Origin: Rhodobacter sp. | GTDB lineage: Bacteria > Pseudomonadota > Alphaproteobacteria > Rhodobacterales > Rhodobacteraceae | Length of the DNA stretch: 64,000 bases | Assembly (NCBI GenBank): GCA_020250125.1 | Contig: JADCEL010000025.1 | Coordinates: 26,459-90,458 of the forward strand | Reading direction: 5' to 3' | Shown: in pieces, positions 9,173-16,329 of the stretch | Layout of the letters: every line of letters starts with the position of its first letter | Position numbering within the stretch: position 1 is the stretch's first letter | Program-made: the position numbers and the translations under genes | Notes under the pieces: generated by a model | Told to the model about the DNA's origin: nothing | Database searches by the model: none | What the model saw: the letters and a program-made list of their open reading frames with translations, nothing else

Positions 9173-9811
9173 TCAGTCAGCCTGAAAGCCCGCCGCCTTG
9201 TGACTGCCATCGCAATAGGGCTTGGTCTTGGACTGGCCGCAGCGGCACAGGAAAAGCTGGGTCGCCCGGTTCAGGGTTTTGCCGGTGCCGGATACAACCT
9301 CGACATTGCCTGCAAGCTTCAGCGGTCCGTCCGGCAGGGGCACAACCTCAACCGTACCATCACGCGCGGCCAGCGGTTCAGACTCTCTCACCGGCGTCTC
9401 GCCCGTGGCGACAAAACCGGCCCCGGTATGGCTGCCATCGCAATAGGGCTTGTTGCGCGACGCACCGCAGCGGCACAGGGTGGCGCGCACGCTGCTTGCC
9501 GCAACGCCGCCGATCAGCATCGGCGCCTCAAGCGACAGGGGTCCGTTTTCGCGCAGGCGCAGGGTGTTGACCACAGGCGGCACCTCGGACGTGGCGGTAC
9601 CGTCATTGCGGGTGACGCGGATCGCACCCGAAGGGCAGACAACGCCGATCTGCAGAACAGTCGCCGCAGGGGCGGCGTCGGGATAAATCCAGTCGCCCTT
9701 GACGTTGGGCACGAACACCTCGGGGTGCCCCAGAACGCAGTTGCGCGAATGCACGCAGCGCGTGGCGTCAAAGGTGATCGTCACCTCGCGGCCCTTCACG
9801 ACTTCAACCAT
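9173..9811 (-). CDS. Iron-sulfur protein with one ferredoxin-like and two CDGSH domains
   Basis: 212 residues in three parts. The N-terminal divergent mono-cluster ferredoxin-like domain has cysteines at 19, 25 and 59 (FDATRCVHSRNC and GVVCPSGAI). The first CDGSH site uses Cys113, Cys115, Cys124 and His128; the second uses Cys189, Cys191, Cys200 and His204, each in the CxC-x8-CDGSH pattern that binds a 2Fe-2S cluster with one histidine ligand. The architecture is known in bacteria but has no firm function; electron transfer or cluster relay in the cytosol is likely. Convergent with dddP and separated from it by the mirror hairpins. Confidence 0.85.
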   Translation of the reverse strand: MVEVVKGREVTITFDATRCVHSRNCVLGHPEVFVPNVKGDWIYPDAAPAATVLQIGVVCPSGAIRVTRNDGTATSEVPPVVNTLRLRENGPLSLEAPMLIGGVAASSVRATLCRCGASRNKPYCDGSHTGAGFVATGETPVRESEPLAARDGTVEVVPLPDGPLKLAGNVEVVSGTGKTLNRATQLFLCRCGQSKTKPYCDGSHKAAGFQAD

Positions 9812-10192
9812 CCTGATTCCCCTTCCTGCAGATCGACAGCGTCTTGCACGTTGACCGATCCGTCATCGCCCGTAAAGCAAATCCCGCAGCCCCTTGCAGA
9901 ACGCGCACCGGCACAGCAGGCCCGGCGTTCCCGGCGGGGCCGGACCAGGCAGGACAGAAGACGCCGCGTCTTCCGGCGCCCCTCGTCCAGCCCCGGAATC
10001 CTGCGGCAGCACGGCCTGAAATCCGGCAGGGTCGCCTCAGGACAGTCCGCCACAGGGGGCGTCAGGGCCTGCGTGGTTTCCGGCCCGGCCATCGCGCCCC
10101 GGTCTTTGGCCCGCGCAAGGTTCCGGTCCTTGCCAGGCCGCCCGGTCAGGACTATGCCGACCGCGCCTGCCCCGCAACTGAAAGGCCCGCCG
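9812..10192. other. Intergenic stretch without a recognisable gene
   Basis: 381 bases between the CDGSH gene (minus) and purB (plus), so it must hold both promoters. Short open frames on both strands show no conserved blocks and no supporting ribosome site. I see no tRNA, repeat or confident promoter hexamers here. Confidence 0.5.
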
Positions 10193-11497
10193 ATGATCCC
10201 GCGCTATTCCCGCCCCGAGATGGTAGCCCTGTGGTCGCCCGAAACCCGGTTCCGCATCTGGTTCGAGATCGAGGCCCATGCCTGCGATGCCCAGGCGGCG
10301 CTGGGCGTGATCCCAAAGGCAAACGCCGAAGCAGTGTGGCGGGCAAAGGACGTGACCTTTGACGTGGCGCGGATCGACGCGATCGAGGCGGTCACCAGGC
10401 ATGACGTGATCGCCTTCCTCACCCATCTGGCGGAACATATCGGCGCGGACGAGGCGCGTTTCCTGCATCAGGGCATGACCAGTTCCGATGTTCTGGACAC
10501 CGCGCTGAACGTGCAGCTGTGCCGCGCCAGCGACCTGCTTCTGGCCGGGCTGGACCGGGTGCTGGCGGCGCTGAAATCCCGCGCGCTGGAACACAAGTAT
10601 ACGCTGCGCATCGGGCGCAGCCACGGCATTCATGCCGAACCCACAACACTGGGGCTGACCTTTGCCCGCTTCTATGCCGAAATGTCGCGCAACCGGGCGC
10701 GTTTGGTGAACGCCCGTTCAGAAATCGCGACCGGGGCCATCTCGGGGGCCGTCGGAACCTTTGCCAATATCGATCCTGCGGTCGAAAAGCATGTCTGCGC
10801 GATGATGGGGCTGGTGCCCGAACCGATCAGCACCCAGGTGATCCCGCGCGACCGGCATGCGATGTTCTTTGCAACGCTGGGTGTCATCGCCTCGGGGATC
10901 GAAAATGTCGCCATCGAGATCCGCCACATGCAGCGCACCGAAGTGCTGGAGGCGGAAGAATTCTTTTCCCCCGGCCAGAAGGGCAGCAGCGCCATGCCGC
11001 ACAAGCGCAACCCGGTGCTGTCGGAAAACCTGACGGGCCTTGCGCGGCTGGTGCGCATGGCGGTGATTCCGGCCATGGAAAACGTGGCGCTGTGGCACGA
11101 ACGGGACATCAGCCATTCCTCGGTGGAACGCGCCATCGGGCCGGATGCGACGATCACGCTGGATTTCGCGCTGCACCGGCTGGCAGGGGTCATCGAAAAG
11201 CTGGTGATCTACCCCGGAAACATGCTGGCCAACCTGAACAGGTTCCGCGGTCTGGTGATGAGCCAGCGCGTGCTGCTGGCCCTGACCCAGGCCGGGGTCA
11301 GCCGCGAGGATGCCTACCGTCTGGTGCAGCGCAACGCGATGAAGGTCTGGGACGAGGGGGCGGATTTCAAGGCCGGGCTTCTGGCCGACCCCGGGGTGAC
11401 GGCGGCGCTGCCGCCCGCCGTGATCGAGGAAAGCTTCGATATGGGCTATCACACGCGGCATGTCGACACGATCTTCGCGCGGGTCTTCGGGGGTTGA
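10193..11497 (+). CDS. purB: Adenylosuccinate lyase
   Basis: Catalyses two fumarate-releasing steps in purine synthesis, SAICAR to AICAR and adenylosuccinate to AMP. 434 residues, normal for the family. The fumarase/aspartase superfamily signature GSSAMPHKRNP is at 264-274; TSSDVLDTALN and GRSHGIHAEP supply further active-site residues. The start MIPRYSRPEMVALWS is the standard N-terminus and the frame continues upstream only as non-conserved sequence. A weak GTCACG/CGTGAC hairpin lies downstream at 11520-11535. Confidence 0.96.
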   Translation: MIPRYSRPEMVALWSPETRFRIWFEIEAHACDAQAALGVIPKANAEAVWRAKDVTFDVARIDAIEAVTRHDVIAFLTHLAEHIGADEARFLHQGMTSSDVLDTALNVQLCRASDLLLAGLDRVLAALKSRALEHKYTLRIGRSHGIHAEPTTLGLTFARFYAEMSRNRARLVNARSEIATGAISGAVGTFANIDPAVEKHVCAMMGLVPEPISTQVIPRDRHAMFFATLGVIASGIENVAIEIRHMQRTEVLEAEEFFSPGQKGSSAMPHKRNPVLSENLTGLARLVRMAVIPAMENVALWHERDISHSSVERAIGPDATITLDFALHRLAGVIEKLVIYPGNMLANLNRFRGLVMSQRVLLALTQAGVSREDAYRLVQRNAMKVWDEGADFKAGLLADPGVTAALPPAVIEESFDMGYHTRHVDTIFARVFGG

Positions 11498-11595
11498 CCC
11501 CGCCCCGCCAGCGCCGGTCGTCACGCGAACGTGACCGGGCCCTTCCCGCTGCGGTGCTACCCTTCGTTCAGGGAAAGCACGGAAGGACAGCCAGG

Positions 11596-12138
11596 ATGCG
11601 TCTGACCGTCACCGTCGCTGCGGGTGCTCTGCTTGTATTGCCGCTCATTGCCCTTGCCGCCGGCAGCGACGATACCGAACCGCCGCCCGCCACCCAGACC
11701 AGCACCGAATGCGTCAAGGGCCAGGTCTGGGACGAGGCTACGAAAAGCTGTGTCGATGCCGAAAGCGGCCTTCTGGATGACGACACCCGCTTCAGGGCGG
11801 TTCGCGAACTTGCCTGGGCGGGGCGTCCCGAAGACGCGCTGATCGTGCTGGCGGCAATGACCGAAGGCAGGACGGACCGGGTCCTGACCTATATCGGCTT
11901 TGCCAACCGCAAGGCCGGGCGGATCGACGAAGGGCTTGCGGCCTATGACGAGGCGCTGGCCCTGAACCCGGACAATATCCTGTGCCGGTCCTACCTGGGG
12001 CAGGCCTATGTCGAATTGGGCAGGATCGACCTGGCAGAGGTTCAACTGGCCGAGATCCGGGCGCGCGGCGGTTCGGGGCTTTGGGCCGAAACTGCCCTGC
12101 AAAGCGCCATCCGCACCGGCGAGACGCATGATTACTGA
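11596..12138 (+). CDS. Secreted tetratricopeptide-repeat protein
   Basis: 180 residues. A signal peptide (about residues 1-22, MRLTVTVAAGALLVLPLIAL then AAG) suggests export to the periplasm. After it comes a short Cys-framed motif, C39-VKGQVWDEATKS-C52, and then two or three TPR helices (about 64-165; LAAYDEALALNPDNILCRSYLG is the clearest repeat). The start follows GGACAGCCAGG. The next gene encodes a 55-residue secreted protein with the same Cys-framed motif, so the two probably belong together. Function unknown; scaffold or binding role inferred from TPRs. Confidence 0.75.
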   Translation: MRLTVTVAAGALLVLPLIALAAGSDDTEPPPATQTSTECVKGQVWDEATKSCVDAESGLLDDDTRFRAVRELAWAGRPEDALIVLAAMTEGRTDRVLTYIGFANRKAGRIDEGLAAYDEALALNPDNILCRSYLGQAYVELGRIDLAEVQLAEIRARGGSGLWAETALQSAIRTGETHDY

Positions 12139-12234
12139 TGACAATGCCGTGATCGGGCGGCGCGCAAGGCCGGCGGGCTTGCCGCGAATCACATTCCGGG
12201 GTTCCTTTGGGGTACTGTAACGAAAGGACGCGCC

Positions 12235-12402
12235 ATGAAGATCAAGACGACCCTCTGCCTGATCGCCCTGACCCTTGCGCCGACGTTTGCGCTTGCCGGG
12301 GCGGGTTGCGACCAGGCAAAGATGCAATCCGCCTCGCAATGCGCGGCGGGCCAGATCTGGGATGCGGCAAAGCAGGCCTGCACCCCCGAAGTCACAAGCT
12401 GA
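12235..12402 (+). CDS. Small secreted cysteine-containing protein
   Basis: A 55-residue open frame with a good ribosome site (GAAAGGA, 8 bases before ATG). Residues 1-21 form a signal peptide (ending TFALAGAG). The mature part has Cys25 and the motif C36-AAGQIWDAAKQA-C49, which aligns without gaps to residues 39-52 of the upstream TPR protein (shared C..GQ.WD.A...C, 12 residues between the cysteines). A perfect hairpin follows the stop. No known family recognised; the spacing vaguely recalls chitin-binding peritrophin cores, which is only an analogy. Confidence 0.65.
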   Translation: MKIKTTLCLIALTLAPTFALAGAGCDQAKMQSASQCAAGQIWDAAKQACTPEVTS

Positions 12403-12412
12403 TTTCCTAGCT

Positions 12413-12432
12413 GACCCCGGAAAACCGGGGTC
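12413..12432 (+). terminator. Hairpin after the small secreted protein
   Basis: Perfect 8-base stem GACCCCGG / CCGGGGTC around AAAA, 10 bases after the stop. There is no T tract, so termination is plausible but not certain. Confidence 0.5.
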
Positions 12433-12492
12433 TGCTAATCCTGTCTTAACCAGTGCCCGTGCATGATCTGCCTGCGTTGAGGGAAGGCAGTC

Positions 12493-13560
12493 ATGCGCAA
12501 CACTCTGGGTCAGTTAACCACCCATCGCCTGGCAGAGCCGCCGCAGGCACCGGGGCAACCTTTGGCCATGACCGGACGTGTCAAGGCCGCTGTCATTGTG
12601 CGGCTGCTGCTGGCCGAAGGTGCGTCTTTGCCCCTGTCGTCCCTGCCCGAGCACATGCAGGCAGCCCTTACCGAACAGATCGGCCGGATGCGCCTTGTGG
12701 ACCGCACCACGCTGGGCGCGGTGGTGGAAGAATTCCTGAATGAACTCGAACAGGTGGGCCTGTCCTTTCCCGGCGGGATCGAAGGCGCGCTGACGATGAT
12801 GGACGGGCATATCAGCACGACCGCCGCCAACCGGCTGCGGCGCCTGGCAGGTGCCTCGGGCAAGGCAGACCCGTGGGACCGGATCATGGTGCTGGAAGAA
12901 GACCGTCTGCTGCCGGTTCTGGAAGAGGAAAGCGAAGAGGTGGCGGCCGTCATGCTCTCGAAGCTGCCCATCCCAAAGGCCGCCAGCCTGCTGGGCCGGC
13001 TGCCCGGCGACAAGGCGCGCCGCGTCGCCTATGCGGTGTCCCAGACCGGCAATGTTGACCCCGAAACGGTGCGGCGCATCGGCCAGTCGCTGGCGGCCCA
13101 GCTGGACACCCAGCCTGCCCGCGCCTTTGAAACCGGGCCGGTGGAACGCGTGGGGGCGATCCTGAATGTCACTGCGGCGGCGACGCGGGATGAAGTTCTC
13201 AAGGGTCTGGACGAAACCGATGCGGAGTTCGCCCGGAAGGTGCGGCGCGCCATCTTCACCTTCGTTCATCTCCCGCACCGGATCGCGGGGCGCGATGTGC
13301 CGAAGATCGTCCGCGTTGTCGATCAGGCGGTGCTGGTCACCGCCATAGCCGGGGCAACGACAGACGAACTTGCCGCCGCCGCCACCTTCCTTCTGGAAAA
13401 CCTGTCCCAGCGTCTGGCGCAATCGATCCGCGACGAGGTGGCGGAGCGCGGTGCGGTCAGGGAAAAGGACGCCGAAGAAGCACAGGGTGCGATCATCACC
13501 GCGATCCGGGAACTTGAGGCTACGGGCGAACTGGCCTTTGTGGTGCCTGCGGAAGATTGA
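12493..13560 (+). CDS. fliG: FliG-like flagellar motor switch protein
   Basis: 355 residues with the FliG order: an N-terminal domain (KAAVIVRLLLAEG), middle armadillo domain, and C-terminal torque domain (about 235-350). In the C-terminal domain LLENLSQRLAQSIRDEVAERG aligns with the enterobacterial torque helix and keeps its charged residues (Arg of SQR, Asp-Glu pair, Arg of ERG). The middle domain lacks the usual EHPQ motif, having DKARRVAYAVSQ instead. The switch complex sits at the cytoplasmic face of the basal body. No other flagellar gene is in the window, so this copy is orphaned from a cluster. Start supported by GAGGGAAGG. Confidence 0.85.
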   Translation: MRNTLGQLTTHRLAEPPQAPGQPLAMTGRVKAAVIVRLLLAEGASLPLSSLPEHMQAALTEQIGRMRLVDRTTLGAVVEEFLNELEQVGLSFPGGIEGALTMMDGHISTTAANRLRRLAGASGKADPWDRIMVLEEDRLLPVLEEESEEVAAVMLSKLPIPKAASLLGRLPGDKARRVAYAVSQTGNVDPETVRRIGQSLAAQLDTQPARAFETGPVERVGAILNVTAAATRDEVLKGLDETDAEFARKVRRAIFTFVHLPHRIAGRDVPKIVRVVDQAVLVTAIAGATTDELAAAATFLLENLSQRLAQSIRDEVAERGAVREKDAEEAQGAIITAIRELEATGELAFVVPAED

Positions 13561-13641
13561 CGGCTACCCGCGCACGGCCGGCCCTTGTCCCGGCGATGCC
13601 TGCATTCTAGGGTTCCCCCGTCTTCGGATCGGACCCTCTTC

Positions 13642-14547
13642 ATGCCCTTGCCCCTTCCCGCCGCCGCAGCAACCCACACGGCGCGCGGTATTCTTCTGAT
13701 GGTGGTCGCGGTGCTGTTCTTCACCACGATGGATGCCGTGGCAAAGGGTCTGGTGGGGGGGTATCCGGTGTTTCAGGTGGTCTTCTTCCGCTTTGCGGGG
13801 CAGATCGTGCTGGTGCTGCTGATCCTGCGCGGCGCGACCGGGCCGGCGCTGCGTACCCGCTTTGCCGGTCTGCACCTGGCGCGGGCAGTGCTGCAATTCG
13901 CCACCGTCGTCCTGTTCTTTGCCAGCCTGACCTATATCGGACTGGCCGAGGCGCAGGCTTTGACCGACATCAACCCTGTGCTGATCACGCTGGGGGCCGC
14001 CCTGTTCCTGGGCGAACGGCTGGGGCGCGACCGGCTGTTCGGCGTCGTTCTGGCAATGATCGGCGCGATGATCGTGATCCGGCCCGGGTCCGGTGTGCTG
14101 ACCCTGCCCGCGCTGCTGCCGATTGCGGCGGCCGTGTGCTATGCGGGCAGCGCGCTGATCACCCGCCGGGTCGGCCCGTTCGAAACACCCTGGACATCGA
14201 TGCTTTACACTGCGGGTTTCGGGACGCTGGCCAGCGGCGTCACCCTGCCCGTCCTGTGGGTCGATATTGATCCTGCCGATCTCTGGCGGTTTGCAGCCCT
14301 TGGGGTGCTGGGCACCGTCGCCCAGTTGTGCATCATCCGGTCCTTCTCTGTGGCCGAGGCGGCGGCAGTGGCACCGTTCGCCTATGCGGGCATCCTTTTT
14401 GCCATCGGCTGGGGGATCGTGCTTTACGGTGACTACCCCGACCCCGCCACCCTTCTGGGTGCGCTTGTGATCGTTTCGGCCGGGCTTTATGTGTGGCGGC
14501 AGGAAACACGGCCCCCACGCACCGGTGCGCCGAACGAGGCAGGATGA
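13642..14547 (+). CDS. EamA/DMT-family transporter
   Basis: 301-residue inner membrane protein with ten hydrophobic segments arranged as two EamA repeats (about 10-140 and 150-290). Typical DMT blocks are visible, such as FFTTMDAVAKGLVGGYP in the first helix pair and EAQALTDINPVLITLGA at the end of the first repeat. Members export metabolites or amino acids, but the substrate cannot be read from sequence. The stop overlaps the start of the acyltransferase gene as ATGA, so the two are translationally coupled. Confidence 0.85.
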   Translation: MPLPLPAAAATHTARGILLMVVAVLFFTTMDAVAKGLVGGYPVFQVVFFRFAGQIVLVLLILRGATGPALRTRFAGLHLARAVLQFATVVLFFASLTYIGLAEAQALTDINPVLITLGAALFLGERLGRDRLFGVVLAMIGAMIVIRPGSGVLTLPALLPIAAAVCYAGSALITRRVGPFETPWTSMLYTAGFGTLASGVTLPVLWVDIDPADLWRFAALGVLGTVAQLCIIRSFSVAEAAAVAPFAYAGILFAIGWGIVLYGDYPDPATLLGALVIVSAGLYVWRQETRPPRTGAPNEAG

Positions 14548-15416
14548 CAAAAGCCAAGTCCTTCAAGCCGGGCCTGCGGCTGCAGGATCGGGCGCTGCGC
14601 GGCGTGATCTGGGTTCTGCTGTGCCTGCCCTACACCTGGCGGGTCAGGCTGTGCGGCTGGCTGCTGGGCCGGGTTATCGGCCCGCTGGCGGGGTACGACC
14701 GGCGCGTGCGCGAGAATCTGGCGAAAATCCTGCCCGACCTGCCGGAAGCAGAAGTAAGGCGCCTGAGCCGGGCCGTCCCCAACAACGCAGGCCGCACCCT
14801 GATCGAGATGTATTCCGGCGAGGAATTGATCGAACGGGCCATGAAGCACCCGCTGTCCGGCCCCGGCCTCGAGGACCTTGACAGGGCGATTGCCGCCAGG
14901 CGCCCGGTCATCGTCGTTTCAGGGCATATCGGCAACCATGATGCGGGCCGCGCCGCGCTGATCCGGCGCGGCTACCCGTTTGGCGGCCTGTACCGCCCGA
15001 TGATGAACCCCTATTTCAACGAACATTACGTGGCGGCAATCTCCAAACTGGGAACGCCGCTGTTTCCCCGTGACAAGCGCGGCATGGCGGGGATGATCCG
15101 CTTCCTGCGCGGCGGCGGGATGCTGGGCCTGCTGATCGACCAGCACATCGGCCATGGCGCGCGGCTGTCCTTTTTCGGGCATGATGCCTTGACCGCGTTG
15201 TCGGCCGCCGAAATGGCGATCAAATATGACGCGCTGCTGATCCCGATCTATGCCATCCGCCTTGAAAACGGCCTCGATTTCCAGATCGTGGTCGAATCCC
15301 CCATTCCGCCCGGCACGCCCGAGGCGATGACCCAGGCCCTGAACGACAATCTCGAGGCTCTGGTGCGCCAGCATCTGGACCAATGGCTGTGGATCCACCG
15401 CCGCTGGAAGGCGTGA
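14544..15416 (+). CDS. LpxL/HtrB-family lysophospholipid acyltransferase
   Basis: 290 residues. This family transfers secondary acyl chains to lipid A or related lipids at the inner membrane. An N-terminal hydrophobic anchor (about 19-48) precedes the catalytic HX4D motif, His128 to Asp133 in SGHIGNHD, and the protein ends in the conserved WLWIHRRWK. The start at 14544 overlaps the transporter stop (ATGA). Its stop codon abuts the stop of the convergent DUF1223 gene with no gap. Rhodobacterales have several paralogues, so the exact acceptor is not assigned. Confidence 0.88.
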   Translation: MTKAKSFKPGLRLQDRALRGVIWVLLCLPYTWRVRLCGWLLGRVIGPLAGYDRRVRENLAKILPDLPEAEVRRLSRAVPNNAGRTLIEMYSGEELIERAMKHPLSGPGLEDLDRAIAARRPVIVVSGHIGNHDAGRAALIRRGYPFGGLYRPMMNPYFNEHYVAAISKLGTPLFPRDKRGMAGMIRFLRGGGMLGLLIDQHIGHGARLSFFGHDALTALSAAEMAIKYDALLIPIYAIRLENGLDFQIVVESPIPPGTPEAMTQALNDNLEALVRQHLDQWLWIHRRWKA

Positions 15417-16124
15417 TCAGTCGATCCGCGCCGCCGCAAGAATGGCCGAAGGGCCGGATTCCTGCAAGATCACCACGGTCGGGTCCACACCCGGCGCCTG
15501 TGCTTGCAGGTCAAGCGGCGTCTCACCGGTCCAGTCCCCCAGCGCCTGCCAGGAGGTGACGATGTTGCGGTAGGTCACCGTCCGCCCCGCATTCTCGCCG
15601 CGTTCGATCACCACGGTCTCTTCCGGGCGGAAGCGCACCAGCTGCACCCGCACCGGTTCTGCAAAGGCCCGCTGCGACACGGCGCGGATCACGATCTGGT
15701 CCCCCTGGCGTTCCAGTGTCAGCGTCACCGCCCGGGCCGCGTCAAGGTGGCGGCGGATCAGCGCCTCAACCTCGGCCGGCTGATTGCCTTTGACCTGGTC
15801 CAGACCGCCGACGATCAATTGCGGGGTGTAGATCATCCGGCTGCCGGCCATGCGGGCATAGGCCTTCTGCCGGTCGGTGAATGCCGGATCGGCGAATTTG
15901 TCCGGCCAGCCGATGTAATCCCAGTAGTCGACATGCAGCGCCAGCGGGATCACATCCGGGTCGCTGACCAGGTCCGCAAAGAAATCATCCGCAGGCGGGC
16001 AGGATGCGCAGCCCTGCGAGGTGAACAGTTCGACCACCACCGCAGACCGTGACGCCGGCTGCGCCACGGCCATGCCCGCGACAGCAAGGCACAGTCCGAA
16101 CGTGGCGCTGACGATCCGTCGCAT
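15417..16124 (-). CDS. DUF1223 secreted thioredoxin-like protein
   Basis: 235 residues. A signal peptide (about 1-21, ending VAGMAVAQ) is followed by a thioredoxin-like fold with a CxxC-like pair in ELFTSQGCASCPPAD. The block DYWDYIGWPDKFADP is diagnostic for DUF1223. Role unknown; the cysteine pair suggests periplasmic thiol chemistry. The start at 16124 is preferred to an ATG nine bases upstream because CAGGA then lies eight bases before it. Divergent from acnA. Confidence 0.87.
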   Translation of the reverse strand: MRRIVSATFGLCLAVAGMAVAQPASRSAVVVELFTSQGCASCPPADDFFADLVSDPDVIPLALHVDYWDYIGWPDKFADPAFTDRQKAYARMAGSRMIYTPQLIVGGLDQVKGNQPAEVEALIRRHLDAARAVTLTLERQGDQIVIRAVSQRAFAEPVRVQLVRFRPEETVVIERGENAGRTVTYRNIVTSWQALGDWTGETPLDLQAQAPGVDPTVVILQESGPSAILAAARID

Positions 16125-16257
16125 GGGGTACATCCTGTCTTCGGCTGGGGTTCGTTCTAGCCATCTGGTCCGGCATCCGCCAATCAATGAATTGCGAGGG
16201 TTTCCATGCCAGGCTGTGATCTGTCGGCCCTTCGGGCGCAAAGGGACTGGATTTTCG

Positions 16258-16277
16258 GCATACAATTGCATACCAAT
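16258..16277. repeat. Tandem 10-base repeat upstream of acnA
   Basis: GCATACAATT is followed at once by GCATACCAAT, 53 bases before the acnA start, in an unusually AT-rich patch of the divergent intergenic region. It could be a regulator site or part of the promoter; nothing more can be shown. Confidence 0.35.
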
Positions 16278-16329
16278 ATCGCGACTCTTTTGCACCCTTC
16301 CCCGCCCGCGTCACAGCCAGGAGGCAAGA

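Noticed and set aside
9796..10092. 98-codon minus-strand frame with several cysteines upstream of the CDGSH gene
   Set aside because: It overlaps the CDGSH start, has no clear ribosome site, and the cysteines occur in two different frames of a GC-rich stretch. No family recognised.
9200..10192. In-frame upstream extension of purB through the CDGSH gene region
   Set aside because: The added residues are antisense to a protein with clear CDGSH motifs and show no conserved sequence; the purB N-terminus MIPRYSRPEM is standard.
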